A stretch of 48,585 nucleotides of DNA from Spirochaetaceae bacterium (GTDB taxonomy: Bacteria > Spirochaetota > Spirochaetia > DSM-27196 > SKKC01), in assembly GCA_007128315.1 (NCBI GenBank), contig SKXQ01000105.1:1-48585 (forward strand), given 5' to 3'. How positions within the stretch are numbered: position 1 is the stretch's first letter; each line of letters begins with the position of its first letter. Shown piece after piece: positions 8,794 to 17,729 of this stretch. A model generated the notes under the pieces. It was not told the DNA's origin and ran no database searches. It saw only the letters and a program-made list of their open reading frames with translations. The translations under genes and the position numbers were made by a program.

Positions 8794-10494
8794 GTGCTGT
8801 TTAAAAGACGAAGTGGACTTCAACGATCGATCAGATACTCGCGACGTTTTCAGGATCTCGTCAGGGTTCTCGCCAGATACGGTCTTGCCGATCTTCTCAA
8901 AATCATAAAGGTCGATCGCAGTTTCAGGCGTGTGCGTCGCATGCTCAAGAAAGTGCACATTGACGTGCCACCGGAAACCTCGCGATGGGAACGATTACGA
9001 CTCGCGCTCGAGGAACTCGGTCCGACCTTCATCAAGTTCGGGCAGCTGCTCAGCAACCGGAACGACATTCTCCCGGCCGAACTCATCCGTGAACTCGAAT
9101 CTCTTCAGGATCGCGTACCTCCGTTTCCCGTAGAAGATGTGCACCGGACGATACAACGCGATCTCGGTCGACCCGTTCATGACGTCTTCAGGTCCTTTGA
9201 CGACGTTGCTGTCGCGAGTGCTTCAATTGCCCAGGTGCATAAGGCGCAATTGCACGACGGAACCGTAGTGGCGGTGAAGGTGCAGCGTCCCGGCCTGCGT
9301 GATCTCGTTGACACGGATCTCGATATTCTCATGGGGCTTGCGCGTCTTGTCGAGGCATATGTGCGCTCGAGCCGCCTCCTGAACCCGACAGGTTTTGTCC
9401 AGGAGTTTCGCGAGCGGCTTTTCGAAGAACTCGACTTCTCGCTTGAAGCCCAGAGCATACGTCGATTCACCGTCATGTTCTCGAAGTCCAAAGATGTGAG
9501 AGTACCGGTCGTATATCGTGACCTGTGCAGTGATCGCATCGTTACTATGGAGTACATCGAGGGAACTCGCATGACCGAGGTCATTCGGTCGCGCGAAGGC
9601 AGGTTCGACAAGAAGGAACTCGCCCGAAAGGGCGCGAACATCATGCTGGAACAGGTATATCTGCACGGCTTCTTTCACGGTGATCCGCACCCGGGAAATC
9701 TCATGGTTCTGCCGGGTAATGTCATATGCTTTCTCGACTTTGGTGCGATGGGGCGACTTCGACCTCGTGAACGTCAGGCCCTGAACGAGACCGTACTGGG
9801 CCTTGTCGATATGGATACCGTGCGCGTCACGGATGCGCTTCTTGACCTCACAGAAGGTGACCCGGCCCTGAATCGTGCCAGACTCGAAGACGCCGTTTTT
9901 GATCTCATCGACGAGTATTCAAGCTCAAGTCTCGAAGATCTCGATCTGGGCACGCTCTTCCAGCAACTTGTCGGGCTCGCCGTTTCATTCGGACTGCGCG
10001 TGCCTACACGTCTGCTGGTCATGATCAAAGCGACGATTACGATAGAAGGTGTAGGACGCAACCTTGACCCGGAGTTCCAGCCGATAGAACTGCTGAAGAC
10101 ATTTGCCCGTCGTATCATACTCGAACGGCTTCGTCCCGAACGTCTCGCGAAAGACGCTGCAACAACGGGCCTTGACCTCATGGAAACGCTGCGCACGCTT
10201 CCCCGCGATGCCCAGGATCTCATAGGCAAGGCACGAAGCGGCAAACTGAGCCTCGGGTTCAAGGTCGAAGGGCTCGACCCACTCATGCACACACTCGACG
10301 CAATCAGTTTCCGCCTTGTGTTCGGTATTGTCCTGGCGGCGCTCATGATTGCGAGCGCGCTCATTACACAAGCGGGCCTCCCTCCGACCTGGAATGATCT
10401 TTCGGTTATTGGTCTCGGCGGATTCCTCGTCAGTGGGCTGCTCGGAATGGGCTTTCTGTTTTCATTGCTGAGCAGGGTATTCAGGCGCCACTGA
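8794..10494 (+). CDS. ubiB: UbiB/AarF (ABC1) family atypical kinase, membrane-anchored
   Basis: A 566-residue UbiB-family protein. It has the family-specific KxGQ motif (FIKFGQLLSNRND, 79-91), the A-rich nucleotide loop ASIAQVH (143-149), VKVQRPG (161-167), the catalytic loop HGDPHPGN (295-302) and DFGAMG (315-320). Two hydrophobic helices end the chain (about 510-562), anchoring it to the membrane. Members support isoprenoid quinone or lipid metabolism through an ATPase activity. No ubiquinone genes are visible here, so the substrate is unknown. The GTG start has an in-frame stop 12 bases upstream and no ribosome-binding site. TATAGT (8780-8785) ends only eight bases before it, so the transcript may be leaderless. 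The last 14 bases overlap the convergent fructosamine kinase gene. Confidence 0.92.
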   Translation: MLFKRRSGLQRSIRYSRRFQDLVRVLARYGLADLLKIIKVDRSFRRVRRMLKKVHIDVPPETSRWERLRLALEELGPTFIKFGQLLSNRNDILPAELIRELESLQDRVPPFPVEDVHRTIQRDLGRPVHDVFRSFDDVAVASASIAQVHKAQLHDGTVVAVKVQRPGLRDLVDTDLDILMGLARLVEAYVRSSRLLNPTGFVQEFRERLFEELDFSLEAQSIRRFTVMFSKSKDVRVPVVYRDLCSDRIVTMEYIEGTRMTEVIRSREGRFDKKELARKGANIMLEQVYLHGFFHGDPHPGNLMVLPGNVICFLDFGAMGRLRPRERQALNETVLGLVDMDTVRVTDALLDLTEGDPALNRARLEDAVFDLIDEYSSSSLEDLDLGTLFQQLVGLAVSFGLRVPTRLLVMIKATITIEGVGRNLDPEFQPIELLKTFARRIILERLRPERLAKDAATTGLDLMETLRTLPRDAQDLIGKARSGKLSLGFKVEGLDPLMHTLDAISFRLVFGIVLAALMIASALITQAGLPPTWNDLSVIGLGGFLVSGLLGMGFLFSLLSRVFRRH

Positions 10495-11317
10495 AACTCT
10501 TGAGCACCGAACGAACTGAGGACCTGTACGATGGCCCGAAAATGTTCAGGTGATTGAGGAGATGATACAGGTTATACACCGGCACCCGTTCTTCGCTTCC
10601 GGACAGCAGTGGCCACTCCCGTTCGTAGGCATCGTAGAACGCAGCCGGAAAGCCCCCAAACAGCCGGGTCATCGCAAGGTCCGCTTCGCGGTGCCCGTAG
10701 TACACTGCGGGATCTATGAAATACGCCCGTTCGTCGTCGCCAGGAATCACGTTACCGCTCCAGAGATCGCCGTGAAGCAGGGACATCGCCTCGGTGTCAG
10801 GAAGAATCTCCTCCATTCTCGCGCAGAGTCTTTCGCACGCGAGCTCATCGCTTCGCTCGAGCAGTCCGGTACTACGCGCCTGTTCAACCTGCGGCGATAT
10901 CCTCCGCTCCGCAAAAAAACGCGGCCACGAATCCACCCAGCCGTTATTCTGCCGACCAAGGCCAATAAAATTATCGTGTTCGAACCCGGCAGCGTCACAA
11001 GGTGTACTGCGGTGCATGCGAGCGAGCATAGCGCCGGCTTCGCGATACACGGCACCCGATCCTGAACCTCTACGGACACGATCCATTACAAGACAGACGG
11101 AACCCCGATCACTAAAGAGCCCATAAACCGTCGGAACGGAAACTTCACCGCTTTCCTCAAGTGCGCGAAGACCTACCCACTCGCAGGCGAGCATGCGTTC
11201 CGAAGATGCATCCCCGGAACGTTTGACGTGTATACGATCACGGTCGATAGACGATCCTGCAAGGAAACTGTTCAGTTCAGGAAGGTATTGTGTATCGGGG
11301 AGAACGGGTATATTCAT
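10481..11317 (-). CDS. Fructosamine kinase family protein (FN3K / ribulosamine kinase-like)
   Basis: A 278-residue aminoglycoside-phosphotransferase-fold kinase. The catalytic loop is LLHGDLWSGN (181-189), the metal-binding segment is FIDPAVYYGHREADLAM (200-216), and the C-terminal YNLYHLLNHLNIFG is characteristic of the FN3K family. These enzymes phosphorylate ketoamines on glycated proteins, making them unstable so that the amine is restored. Bacterial members often prefer ribulosamines and erythrulosamines and lie beside a low-molecular-weight phosphatase gene, as here (nine-base gap). It is the last gene of the six-gene run starting with amylosucrase. Confidence in the family is high and in the exact substrate low. 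Confidence 0.9.
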   Translation of the reverse strand: MNIPVLPDTQYLPELNSFLAGSSIDRDRIHVKRSGDASSERMLACEWVGLRALEESGEVSVPTVYGLFSDRGSVCLVMDRVRRGSGSGAVYREAGAMLARMHRSTPCDAAGFEHDNFIGLGRQNNGWVDSWPRFFAERRISPQVEQARSTGLLERSDELACERLCARMEEILPDTEAMSLLHGDLWSGNVIPGDDERAYFIDPAVYYGHREADLAMTRLFGGFPAAFYDAYEREWPLLSGSEERVPVYNLYHLLNHLNIFGPSYRSSVRSVLKSFSGA

Positions 11318-11326
11318 GGCAGCGCG

Positions 11327-11806
11327 TCAATAATCGGCTCCTGCTTCAGCGTAGCGCTCGATCAGAACATCGACCGTACGGCTGATCATCTCGTAGATCT
11401 TCGTAAAACCTTCGCGACCACCATACCACGGATCAGGCACCTCCGCATCCTCGGAGCCTTCGGGATCAAAGCTGCGAAACATGCGGATCCGATTCTGGTG
11501 TTCGGTGTCTGTCATACGCATGAGCGAAGCGTAGTTGCTGCGATCCATGGCAAGAATCAGATCGTAGTCTGCGGCATCTGCCCGGTGAAATCCTTTCGCC
11601 CGGTTCCGGAACCGAATTCCGTGTACCTTGAGTTCGGATGCCGCCCTTTCGTCCATTGACTCGCCATAATGATAGGCCGTCGTCCCCGAACTTTCGACCT
11701 CGAACCGGTGTTCAAGGCCGCGTTTTCGGACCCGGTCGACAAACACTCCGTGCGCCATAGGACTCCGGCAGATGTTACCGGTACACACAAACATTATTCG
11801 AGTCAT
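11327..11806 (-). CDS. Low-molecular-weight protein-tyrosine-phosphatase family
   Basis: A 159-residue LMW-PTP. The P-loop is VCTGNICRSP, with nucleophile C8 and R14, close to the N-terminus as the family requires. The general acid Asp is in DPWYGG. An ATG six bases upstream is also possible, but AGTGGA sits exactly six bases before ATG 11806, so I chose it. Residue after the P-loop Ile is Cys-Arg-Ser-Pro, as in tyrosine-phosphatase members. Some LMW-PTP homologues encoded beside FN3K genes act on sugar phosphates, so a deglycation-linked role is as likely as tyrosine signalling. Confidence 0.92.
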   Translation of the reverse strand: MTRIMFVCTGNICRSPMAHGVFVDRVRKRGLEHRFEVESSGTTAYHYGESMDERAASELKVHGIRFRNRAKGFHRADAADYDLILAMDRSNYASLMRMTDTEHQNRIRMFRSFDPEGSEDAEVPDPWYGGREGFTKIYEMISRTVDVLIERYAEAGADY

Positions 11807-11818
11807 ATACATTCCACT

Positions 11819-12247
11819 TCAGTCTATTTCAATAATGTAAAGCAGTTCATGTCCGGGAAGCGCGACATACAGTAACTCCCCGACCGCGCTTACGAGCAGA
11901 GGACCCTGCAGATCCGGAAAAGGCAACATTTCACCGGTCTCGAACTCGATATGCACGGTATCGACAAGCTCAAGAGCACGATAACGCACGAGTACATCCG
12001 AGAGATCGACGAGAACCGGAGTCTGTGCGTTGAACTGAACAAGGTGCAGCGCTGCGTGGGTTCGGCTCTGTTCGGTACGAAAAATTACCCGACTGTCGAC
12101 TGTTCCGACGATTCCATCCGCATCGCGCGTTATCCCTATCTGTCCGGCTGTAACGTACGATTCAAGGACATCTGCTCTCGCGGTCTGCAGACCCGGAACG
12201 AGGACCTCTGCGAGGAAAAGAAAGACGAAAACTGCAAATTGACCCAT
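11819..12247 (-). CDS. Small exported protein of unknown function (142 aa)
   Basis: The N-terminus reads as a signal peptide: a hydrophobic stretch (FAVFVFLFLAEVLVPGL) ending in an ARA-type cleavage site near residue 25. The mature part is rich in beta-forming segments (VDSRVIFRTEQ, HIEFETGEMLPFPD, LLYVALPGHELLYIIEID) and has no cysteine, which fits a periplasmic beta domain. I do not recognise a family. It lies between the CheY-like gene (20-base gap) and the phosphatase (12-base gap), so it is probably co-transcribed. GGTAG just upstream supports the start. Confidence 0.7.
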   Translation of the reverse strand: MGQFAVFVFLFLAEVLVPGLQTARADVLESYVTAGQIGITRDADGIVGTVDSRVIFRTEQSRTHAALHLVQFNAQTPVLVDLSDVLVRYRALELVDTVHIEFETGEMLPFPDLQGPLLVSAVGELLYVALPGHELLYIIEID

Positions 12248-12267
12248 CAGTCTACCTTATCCGTCCC

Positions 12268-12633
12268 CTATCCAATAAGCTTCTTTACCACGCCGAGAAG
12301 TTTTTCCGCGTCAAACGGTTTTACAATCCAGCCGGTTGCACCGGCAGCTTTGCCTTCATCCATTTTTGAACCCTGACTCTCGGTAGTCAGAACGACGATG
12401 GGGGTAAACTTGTAGTCATCTTTTGCGCGTACTTCCCGGACCAGTGATATACCATCCATGTTCGGCATGTTCACGTCGGTGAGAATCAGATCAAACGGTC
12501 CGTCCGCGAGCTTACCGAGCCCATCCTTACCGTCTTCGGCGGCCATTGTCTCGTACCCTGCCTGATCGAGCGTGTAGGTTACGCTTTGCCGTATCGCCGC
12601 TGAGTCATCGACAACAAGAATTTTCTTCGCCAT
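12268..12633 (-). CDS. CheY-like single-domain response regulator
   Basis: A 121-residue stand-alone receiver domain. The acidic pocket is VVDDS (D9, D10), the phosphoacceptor is D53 in LILTDVNMP, the switch Thr is in VVLTTESQG, and the Lys is in GWIVKPFD. There is no output domain, so it would act by protein contact as CheY does. The TTESQGSKMDEGKAAGATGW segment is typical of chemotaxis-type CheY, but no other che genes are present and the neighbours are metabolic. AAGGAAG precedes the ATG. It may relay a signal to any partner kinase. Confidence 0.92.
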   Translation of the reverse strand: MAKKILVVDDSAAIRQSVTYTLDQAGYETMAAEDGKDGLGKLADGPFDLILTDVNMPNMDGISLVREVRAKDDYKFTPIVVLTTESQGSKMDEGKAAGATGWIVKPFDAEKLLGVVKKLIG

Positions 12634-12665
12634 GGGTCTTCCTTCTATACCTTCGCCCCGTTACT

Positions 12666-14138
12666 TCAAAGCGGGCCTGATTGTAGCACTGCACTGAGAA
12701 AGCGGTAAACGTTCTCTACAGATCTTATGTGAAGCCGTTCATCCGGTGAATGAGGGCTTTCGATGCTGGGGCCAAGACTGATCATGTCCATATTCTCGAA
12801 CTTGGCCCCGATGACGCCGCATTCCAGTCCGGCGTGTATTGCTTCTACAACCGGCTCGCTCCCGAAGGTATTCTGATACACCGTGCGGCAGTGCGCAAGC
12901 AGAGGACTCTCAAGGTCGGGCTTCCAGCCGGGATAACTGTTCCGGTCAACGGCCCGTGCGCCGGCGAGTCTGCCGATCGCGTGTATGCGGCGGTTGAGTA
13001 CCGACAGCTCCTGCTGAACGCTGCCTCTCTGGCTCAGTCCTATTTCGACTCTGTCACCGTCCGTCTTGATTGTTGCGAAATTGACACTGGTTTCAACGAG
13101 TCCCGGGATATCGGGACTCATGCCGACTATCCCGTGAGGTAACCCGCATAGCAGGTCAATGAGCTTGTTCGTGCTTTGACCGTCAGCGCTACGACCGCTG
13201 CAATCTGCCGATGAAACGCTGATGATACCGTTTGGCTCCCACGAGCCATACTGTTTTCTGAAGGCTTCGGTCAGATCGCGTCCTATCGATTCCAGCGCAC
13301 CGAACGCCATTTCGCCTTCGAACACCGCATGAGCGTCACGAGGAATTGCGTTGTGTGCGCTACCCCCGTCTACACTGACCAGTCGTATTCCGTACGTGTC
13401 GGCAATGTGCCGAAGCGCGTGCGCAAGAATAACGTTTGCGTTCGCCCGTTTGAGGTGAATATCGACCCCGGAGTGTCCTCCGCGCAGACCTCCCACCGAC
13501 AGCCTGAAACACGCACCACCCGACTGCCCGGATCTCGAGAGATCGATGCTGATACCGGTGTCGGTACCACCAGCACACCCTACCGTCAGGACTCCTTCGT
13601 CCTCGCTGTCGATGTTGATCAGGGAGCGTCCCTGCAGAAGTGAGGGATCAAGTCTCGATGCTCCGGTAAGACCAGTCTCCTCGTCGACGGTAAACAGGAG
13701 CTCAAGCCCCGGGTGAGACAACTCGGGATCAGTTGCGAGCGCGAGGGCGAGCGCAATGGCAATGCCGTTGTCTGCTCCAAGCGTCGTTCCCCTGGCCGTG
13801 AGCCATTCATCCTTGACGGACAACTCTATGGGGTCTCGATCAAAATCGTGAGTCGAATCGGGGAGCTTTTCACAAACCATATCCTGGTGTCCCTGCAGGA
13901 CAATTACGGGTTCATGTTCTCTTCCCGGACTCGCAGGCACGCGAAGAACAACATTTCCTTCAGTATCGGAGCGACTCTCCCACTCGTACCGTTCAGCGAG
14001 CGCCTGAAGCCAACTCCGGACTTTTGCTTCCTTTCTGGAGGGGCGAGGAATTACTGAAAGCTCGCCGAAAAACTCGAATGCACGAAGAGTGGCCGGACCG
14101 ACCAGCTTCCCGATAGCAGTGTATACGGTATCCGTCAT
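12666..14138 (-). CDS. pepD: Aminoacyl-histidine dipeptidase (PepD, peptidase M20C)
   Basis: A 490-residue cytoplasmic metallopeptidase that cleaves Xaa-His and other dipeptides. Metal ligands and catalytic residues are visible: H84 and D86 in LQGHQDMVCE, D123 in GADNGIAI, E153/E154 in VDEETGLTG, and D177 in NIDSEDEG. The length matches E. coli PepD (485). The M20 lid domain with the GGLRGGHSG motif is complete. The start ATG follows AGGATGAGCAC and lies four bases after the amylosucrase stop, so the two genes are probably coupled. Confidence 0.94.
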   Translation of the reverse strand: MTDTVYTAIGKLVGPATLRAFEFFGELSVIPRPSRKEAKVRSWLQALAERYEWESRSDTEGNVVLRVPASPGREHEPVIVLQGHQDMVCEKLPDSTHDFDRDPIELSVKDEWLTARGTTLGADNGIAIALALALATDPELSHPGLELLFTVDEETGLTGASRLDPSLLQGRSLINIDSEDEGVLTVGCAGGTDTGISIDLSRSGQSGGACFRLSVGGLRGGHSGVDIHLKRANANVILAHALRHIADTYGIRLVSVDGGSAHNAIPRDAHAVFEGEMAFGALESIGRDLTEAFRKQYGSWEPNGIISVSSADCSGRSADGQSTNKLIDLLCGLPHGIVGMSPDIPGLVETSVNFATIKTDGDRVEIGLSQRGSVQQELSVLNRRIHAIGRLAGARAVDRNSYPGWKPDLESPLLAHCRTVYQNTFGSEPVVEAIHAGLECGVIGAKFENMDMISLGPSIESPHSPDERLHIRSVENVYRFLSAVLQSGPL

Positions 14139-14142
14139 GTGC

Positions 14143-16098
14143 TCATCCTATACCAGGTTGTATTGTTTCGTCGCGGGGAGAGCCCGTTGTAAACAGAAAG
14201 AAATCGAGCGATCCCATGGCGCATGTACTATTGAACGGCCGGTTTCGTCCTGTCCACGCATCGTGTATGTCATCCAGCCCGACAAAAATCTCCGGAAGCT
14301 GGACCTCGATGGTTTCGACGGACAGATTAAAAACGCCACAGTACACCACCTCTGTATCGGAACGCTGTATCGCCAGAGCTCGAGGGTCACCAATATCAAG
14401 AAAAACCGAGTTGGCGTCGTCGGGAAACATCTCACTTGAACGGATCTGTATCAATCGGCGAACTCCCTGAAACAGAATCGAGTTCCAGTTCTCCTGAGTC
14501 GCGTGCTCCGACAGTTGAGTCGCCGTGTCCCAGTTGAAATACGGCCGATGGACCCACCTCGAATCATCTGCGGTATTCGAACTATCCATGAATCCGTAAT
14601 CGTTCAGCTGTCCGTACTCGTCGCCAAGATACAGAAGCGGGATACCCCCCGCGGAAAACATCATTGCGTGAAGCAGCAACATCCGTTGCACACCATCGCG
14701 AAGAAGCCCGGCGTCCTTGCTTTTGAGTGCTTTTTCGACGCCCGCAAGCGAGGCTGTCGTGCCGCATACGCGGCAGTCCCCGGTCTGGGGATTGAGCTGA
14801 AACGGGAGCCCGGAAGCAAAACTGCCGGGAATGCGGTCCGTGTAGAAATGGTTGAGATAAGACCGGTGATCCTGCGCGTGCAGGCCGAGCCCGGCTGCGT
14901 CTTCATCGGCGAATGTCCAGCCTATATCGTCATGGCTGCGGACGTAGTTCACCCACGCGCAGTCTTTCGGGAGACGGTACCGGCTCTGCAGACTTCTAAG
15001 AAGCAGGTCGCTGTTCTGCGTGGCGACGGACTCCCACGACAGTGCCATAAAGAGCGGGTTGTACGAGAGTGCGCACTCCCGCACGTCCACATACTTGACG
15101 ACATCGTCGGGATGCACGATTGCCTCGCTCTTGAACTCCAGCCACGGCGCCGCGATACGTGCAGCAGTCTTGAAAGCCCGGATCAGCGTGTGGACACGGG
15201 GGAGATTCTCGCAGGAGGTATCCGGTTCCTTCCAGGTAAAAGCGAGTGCATCGAGCCTCAGCACATCCGTTCCGAGGTTCGCAAGAAAAAGCATTTCGCC
15301 TACCATGTCCCTGAATACCACCGGATTACGGTAATTCAGGTCCCACTGATAGGGGTTGAATGTACTCCACACCCACTGGCCGGATTCTTCGTGATAGACG
15401 AAACTGCCCCGCTTCCCCTCCGGAAAAATCTCACGGAGACTCCGGTCATAGCGGTCCGGTTGTCTCCGGTCCGGATAAAAAAAGTAGTGTTCGCTGTATC
15501 GGGGATCACCGGACATCGCTCTTCTGGCCCATTCGTGTTCATCGGAGGTATGGTTGAAAACGAAATCAAGAACAAGTTTCATACCAAGGTGGTGCATTCT
15601 GTTCGCGAGCGTTCGTATGTCATCGATGTGTCCGATACCCGGTCGGAGTTCCCGATAACTCGACACTGCGTAGCCGCCGTCATTGCGTTCTTCCGGACAC
15701 AGAAAGGGCGGCATGAGATGCAGATACCGTATTCCAAGTTCATCGAGGTACGGGAGCGTGTCTACGATTCCGAGCATGCTTCCCGCGAACCGCTCCGTAT
15801 AGCACATGGCACCGACAACGGATTTTTCGAGGTACCATGGTTTCTGACATCCGTGATCAACGGGTGATGACTCGGAAAAACTCCGCTCGAACGCATCAAA
15901 GCATACGACGATGAGTTCTTCGAGTTCCCATAATGCATCCGGGCGGTCTCCATAGAGCGTTAAAAAAACGGAGAGAAGATCGGAAAAGTGCGTTGTAAGA
16001 CGCCGAAGAAAGCTCTGCCAGGCGAGACTGCCGGTATCAAGGCGCAGAGCAAGACGTTCGCGTATATGTGACCAGTACAGATCAGGTTGTGCATCCAT
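14143..16098 (-). CDS. ams: Amylosucrase (GH13 subfamily 4)
   Basis: Amylosucrase transfers glucose from sucrose onto alpha-glucan and releases fructose. The N-terminal helical domain (about 1-90) is followed by the (beta/alpha)8 barrel: DFVFNHT (~178-184), catalytic nucleophile Asp in DVLRLDALAF (~283), acid/base Glu in EFKSEAI (~325), and transition-state Asp in YVRSHDDIGW (~390). The spacing matches the Neisseria enzyme almost residue for residue. A small C-terminal beta domain ends the 651-residue chain. I chose ATG 16098 over ATG 16107 because a strong promoter (-10 at 16115-16110) would start transcription at about 16103, past the first ATG. There is no signal peptide, so sucrose must enter the cell. 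Sucrose hydrolase is the main alternative. Confidence 0.88.
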   Translation of the reverse strand: MDAQPDLYWSHIRERLALRLDTGSLAWQSFLRRLTTHFSDLLSVFLTLYGDRPDALWELEELIVVCFDAFERSFSESSPVDHGCQKPWYLEKSVVGAMCYTERFAGSMLGIVDTLPYLDELGIRYLHLMPPFLCPEERNDGGYAVSSYRELRPGIGHIDDIRTLANRMHHLGMKLVLDFVFNHTSDEHEWARRAMSGDPRYSEHYFFYPDRRQPDRYDRSLREIFPEGKRGSFVYHEESGQWVWSTFNPYQWDLNYRNPVVFRDMVGEMLFLANLGTDVLRLDALAFTWKEPDTSCENLPRVHTLIRAFKTAARIAAPWLEFKSEAIVHPDDVVKYVDVRECALSYNPLFMALSWESVATQNSDLLLRSLQSRYRLPKDCAWVNYVRSHDDIGWTFADEDAAGLGLHAQDHRSYLNHFYTDRIPGSFASGLPFQLNPQTGDCRVCGTTASLAGVEKALKSKDAGLLRDGVQRMLLLHAMMFSAGGIPLLYLGDEYGQLNDYGFMDSSNTADDSRWVHRPYFNWDTATQLSEHATQENWNSILFQGVRRLIQIRSSEMFPDDANSVFLDIGDPRALAIQRSDTEVVYCGVFNLSVETIEVQLPEIFVGLDDIHDAWTGRNRPFNSTCAMGSLDFFLFTTGSPRDETIQPGIG

Positions 16099-16109
16099 GG
16101 TGTGCATGG

Positions 16110-16138
16110 ATTATATCGGTCAGTATTTTAATTCGCAA
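16110..16138 (-). promoter_or_regulatory. Promoter of the amylosucrase six-gene run
   Basis: On the minus strand TTGCGA (16138-16133), a 17-base spacer and a perfect TATAAT (16115-16110) form a strong sigma70-type promoter. The predicted start is about five bases before ATG 16098, giving an almost leaderless message with no room for a ribosome-binding site. Confidence 0.7.
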
Positions 16139-16170
16139 TCAAATCACCGCTCCCGCGGGTATAGAAGATT

Positions 16171-17586
16171 ATGAGTGACTACCTGCTTGATGAAGCACGC
16201 AGCAGATTCGGCACGAGTGTTCTGTATCCTTACCAGCGCCTCGTCGCGGGAACCATACTCGACGCATGCAACGGTTCTGAAGAACATGCTCGCAATCTGG
16301 TCGCGGTTCTTCCTACCGGCGGTGGGAAAAGCCTTTGTTTTCAGCTCCCGGCAGCAATCCTCGATGCTCCGACCCTGATTGTGTATCCACTTTTATCCCT
16401 GATCAGCGATCAGGAGCGCCGAATGCGGGCAGCCGGTCTGTCGGTTGCCGTATTTCGGGCAGGTCAGACCGGTGCAGAGCGCGAAGCAATCGTACAGGAG
16501 TGTCGTCGGCAGGAGCTCGATGCCGTACTCGCCAGTCCTGAAGTACTCGACAGTTCGTTCGGACGCACGGCTGTACAGCGCTGCGGTTTCGGTCTTGCCG
16601 TCGTCGACGAGGCTCACTGTGTGACTGAATGGGGACAGAGTTTCCGAGAATCGTACATGGCCCTCGGCGAACACCTTGAGTCTGTACCTGTCGTAGCAGC
16701 CTTTACGGCCACCGCGTCTGAATCGACCCTCATCAGTCTCAACGAGATCCTCTTTCTCGGGCACAAGGCCCATCGCATCGTCGCAAACCCGGATCGACCC
16801 GAACTCAGGTATACGGTCATACCGGTAAGCAGTGTCCTTCGCAGTCTTGAACATGGTTTTCAGACGGCCTCGGTGTGCCCCCGGCCTGATTACGCACATG
16901 TCCATAAACCCCGGGATGCATTTCAGCTACCCGCGATTGTGTTCTGTCGGACACGAAGCGAAACAGAGCGGATAGCCCGACATCTGTACGCACACACCGG
17001 CATCAAAGACATCAGATACTACCACGCGGGTTTACCGGTTTCGCAGCGGGCAGCAACCGAGCAGTGGTTCTTTAACGCGGAACGAGCGGTACTCTGCGCA
17101 ACATGTGCCTACGGCATGGGTGTAGACAAAAAAGACGTGCGCACGGTCATACATACGCGACCACCTGCAACGATTGAAGCCTATGTGCAGGAAGCGGGAC
17201 GCGCGGGACGGGATAAGCAGGCAGCCTCCGCTGTTCTCTTGCTCCCCGTCCGATCGCGCGAAGGAGCAGTCACCGGACAGGACGATCCGCGGTTGCAAAA
17301 CCTCATCGACGGGAACAGTTGCCGGCGCGAATCGATACTGAATGCTTTCGGAGCACGATCGGAAGGATGCGCGGGCTGTGATGTCTGTGCCGGTTACCTT
17401 CAGACAGAAGCTGAGTGCACCGCAGAAATCAGGGCATTACATAGCGTATACGGTAGTGAAATGGCGGTTAAAATCGCCCGGGGAGACTTCATGCGGTATC
17501 CTGAGCTCGCGTGTCTGCCAGGCTTCGGAAGTCTGTCGGGCTGGACAACTATGCACCTTTCCGAGGCATTCAGCGTAAAGACGTAA
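16171..17586 (+). CDS. recQ: RecQ-family ATP-dependent DNA helicase (short form, no HRDC)
   Basis: A 471-residue superfamily 2 helicase. Walker A is VLPTGGGKS (46-54), the DEAH box is at 146-149, and the motif III-like segment is FTATAS. The aromatic-rich loop after the DEAH box is altered: HCVTEWGQSFRESY, versus the HDFRPEY seen in classical RecQ. Motif VI is QEAGRAGRDK. A cysteine cluster (C-x17-C-x2-C-x2-C in SCRRES...GCAGCDVC) is the zinc-binding element. The winged-helix and HRDC regions are reduced or absent. A -10-like TATAGA ends five bases before the ATG, and there is only a weak AGAAG as ribosome-binding site. The gene diverges from amylosucrase. Confidence 0.88.
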   Translation: MSDYLLDEARSRFGTSVLYPYQRLVAGTILDACNGSEEHARNLVAVLPTGGGKSLCFQLPAAILDAPTLIVYPLLSLISDQERRMRAAGLSVAVFRAGQTGAEREAIVQECRRQELDAVLASPEVLDSSFGRTAVQRCGFGLAVVDEAHCVTEWGQSFRESYMALGEHLESVPVVAAFTATASESTLISLNEILFLGHKAHRIVANPDRPELRYTVIPVSSVLRSLEHGFQTASVCPRPDYAHVHKPRDAFQLPAIVFCRTRSETERIARHLYAHTGIKDIRYYHAGLPVSQRAATEQWFFNAERAVLCATCAYGMGVDKKDVRTVIHTRPPATIEAYVQEAGRAGRDKQAASAVLLLPVRSREGAVTGQDDPRLQNLIDGNSCRRESILNAFGARSEGCAGCDVCAGYLQTEAECTAEIRALHSVYGSEMAVKIARGDFMRYPELACLPGFGSLSGWTTMHLSEAFSVKT

Positions 17587-17637
17587 GGGTCTTGGAATTT
17601 TTACCGGACAATACGTTACATCAGCTAATTTCACGCC

Positions 17638-17667
17638 TTGACTTTGCGGCGTGTGTAAATGTACTAT
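17638..17667 (+). promoter_or_regulatory. Promoter of the rrf2-family gene
   Basis: TTGACT (17638-17643), an 18-base spacer and TACTAT (17662-17667). The expected start leaves a leader of about 55 bases before ATG 17730. Confidence 0.6.
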
Positions 17668-17729
17668 ACGCATCAACATAAGATTATTACGCGCGAGTCA
17701 GGCAGCAACCCGCAAAAGGAGCAACCGTG

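Noticed and set aside
14503..15867. A 454-codon open frame antisense to amylosucrase
   Set aside because: It mirrors a clear GH13 enzyme and shows no domain of its own.
16151..16159. CCCGCGGG palindrome upstream of recQ as an operator
   Set aside because: Short GC palindromes are frequent in this sequence, and no second copy or spacing pattern supports a regulatory role.
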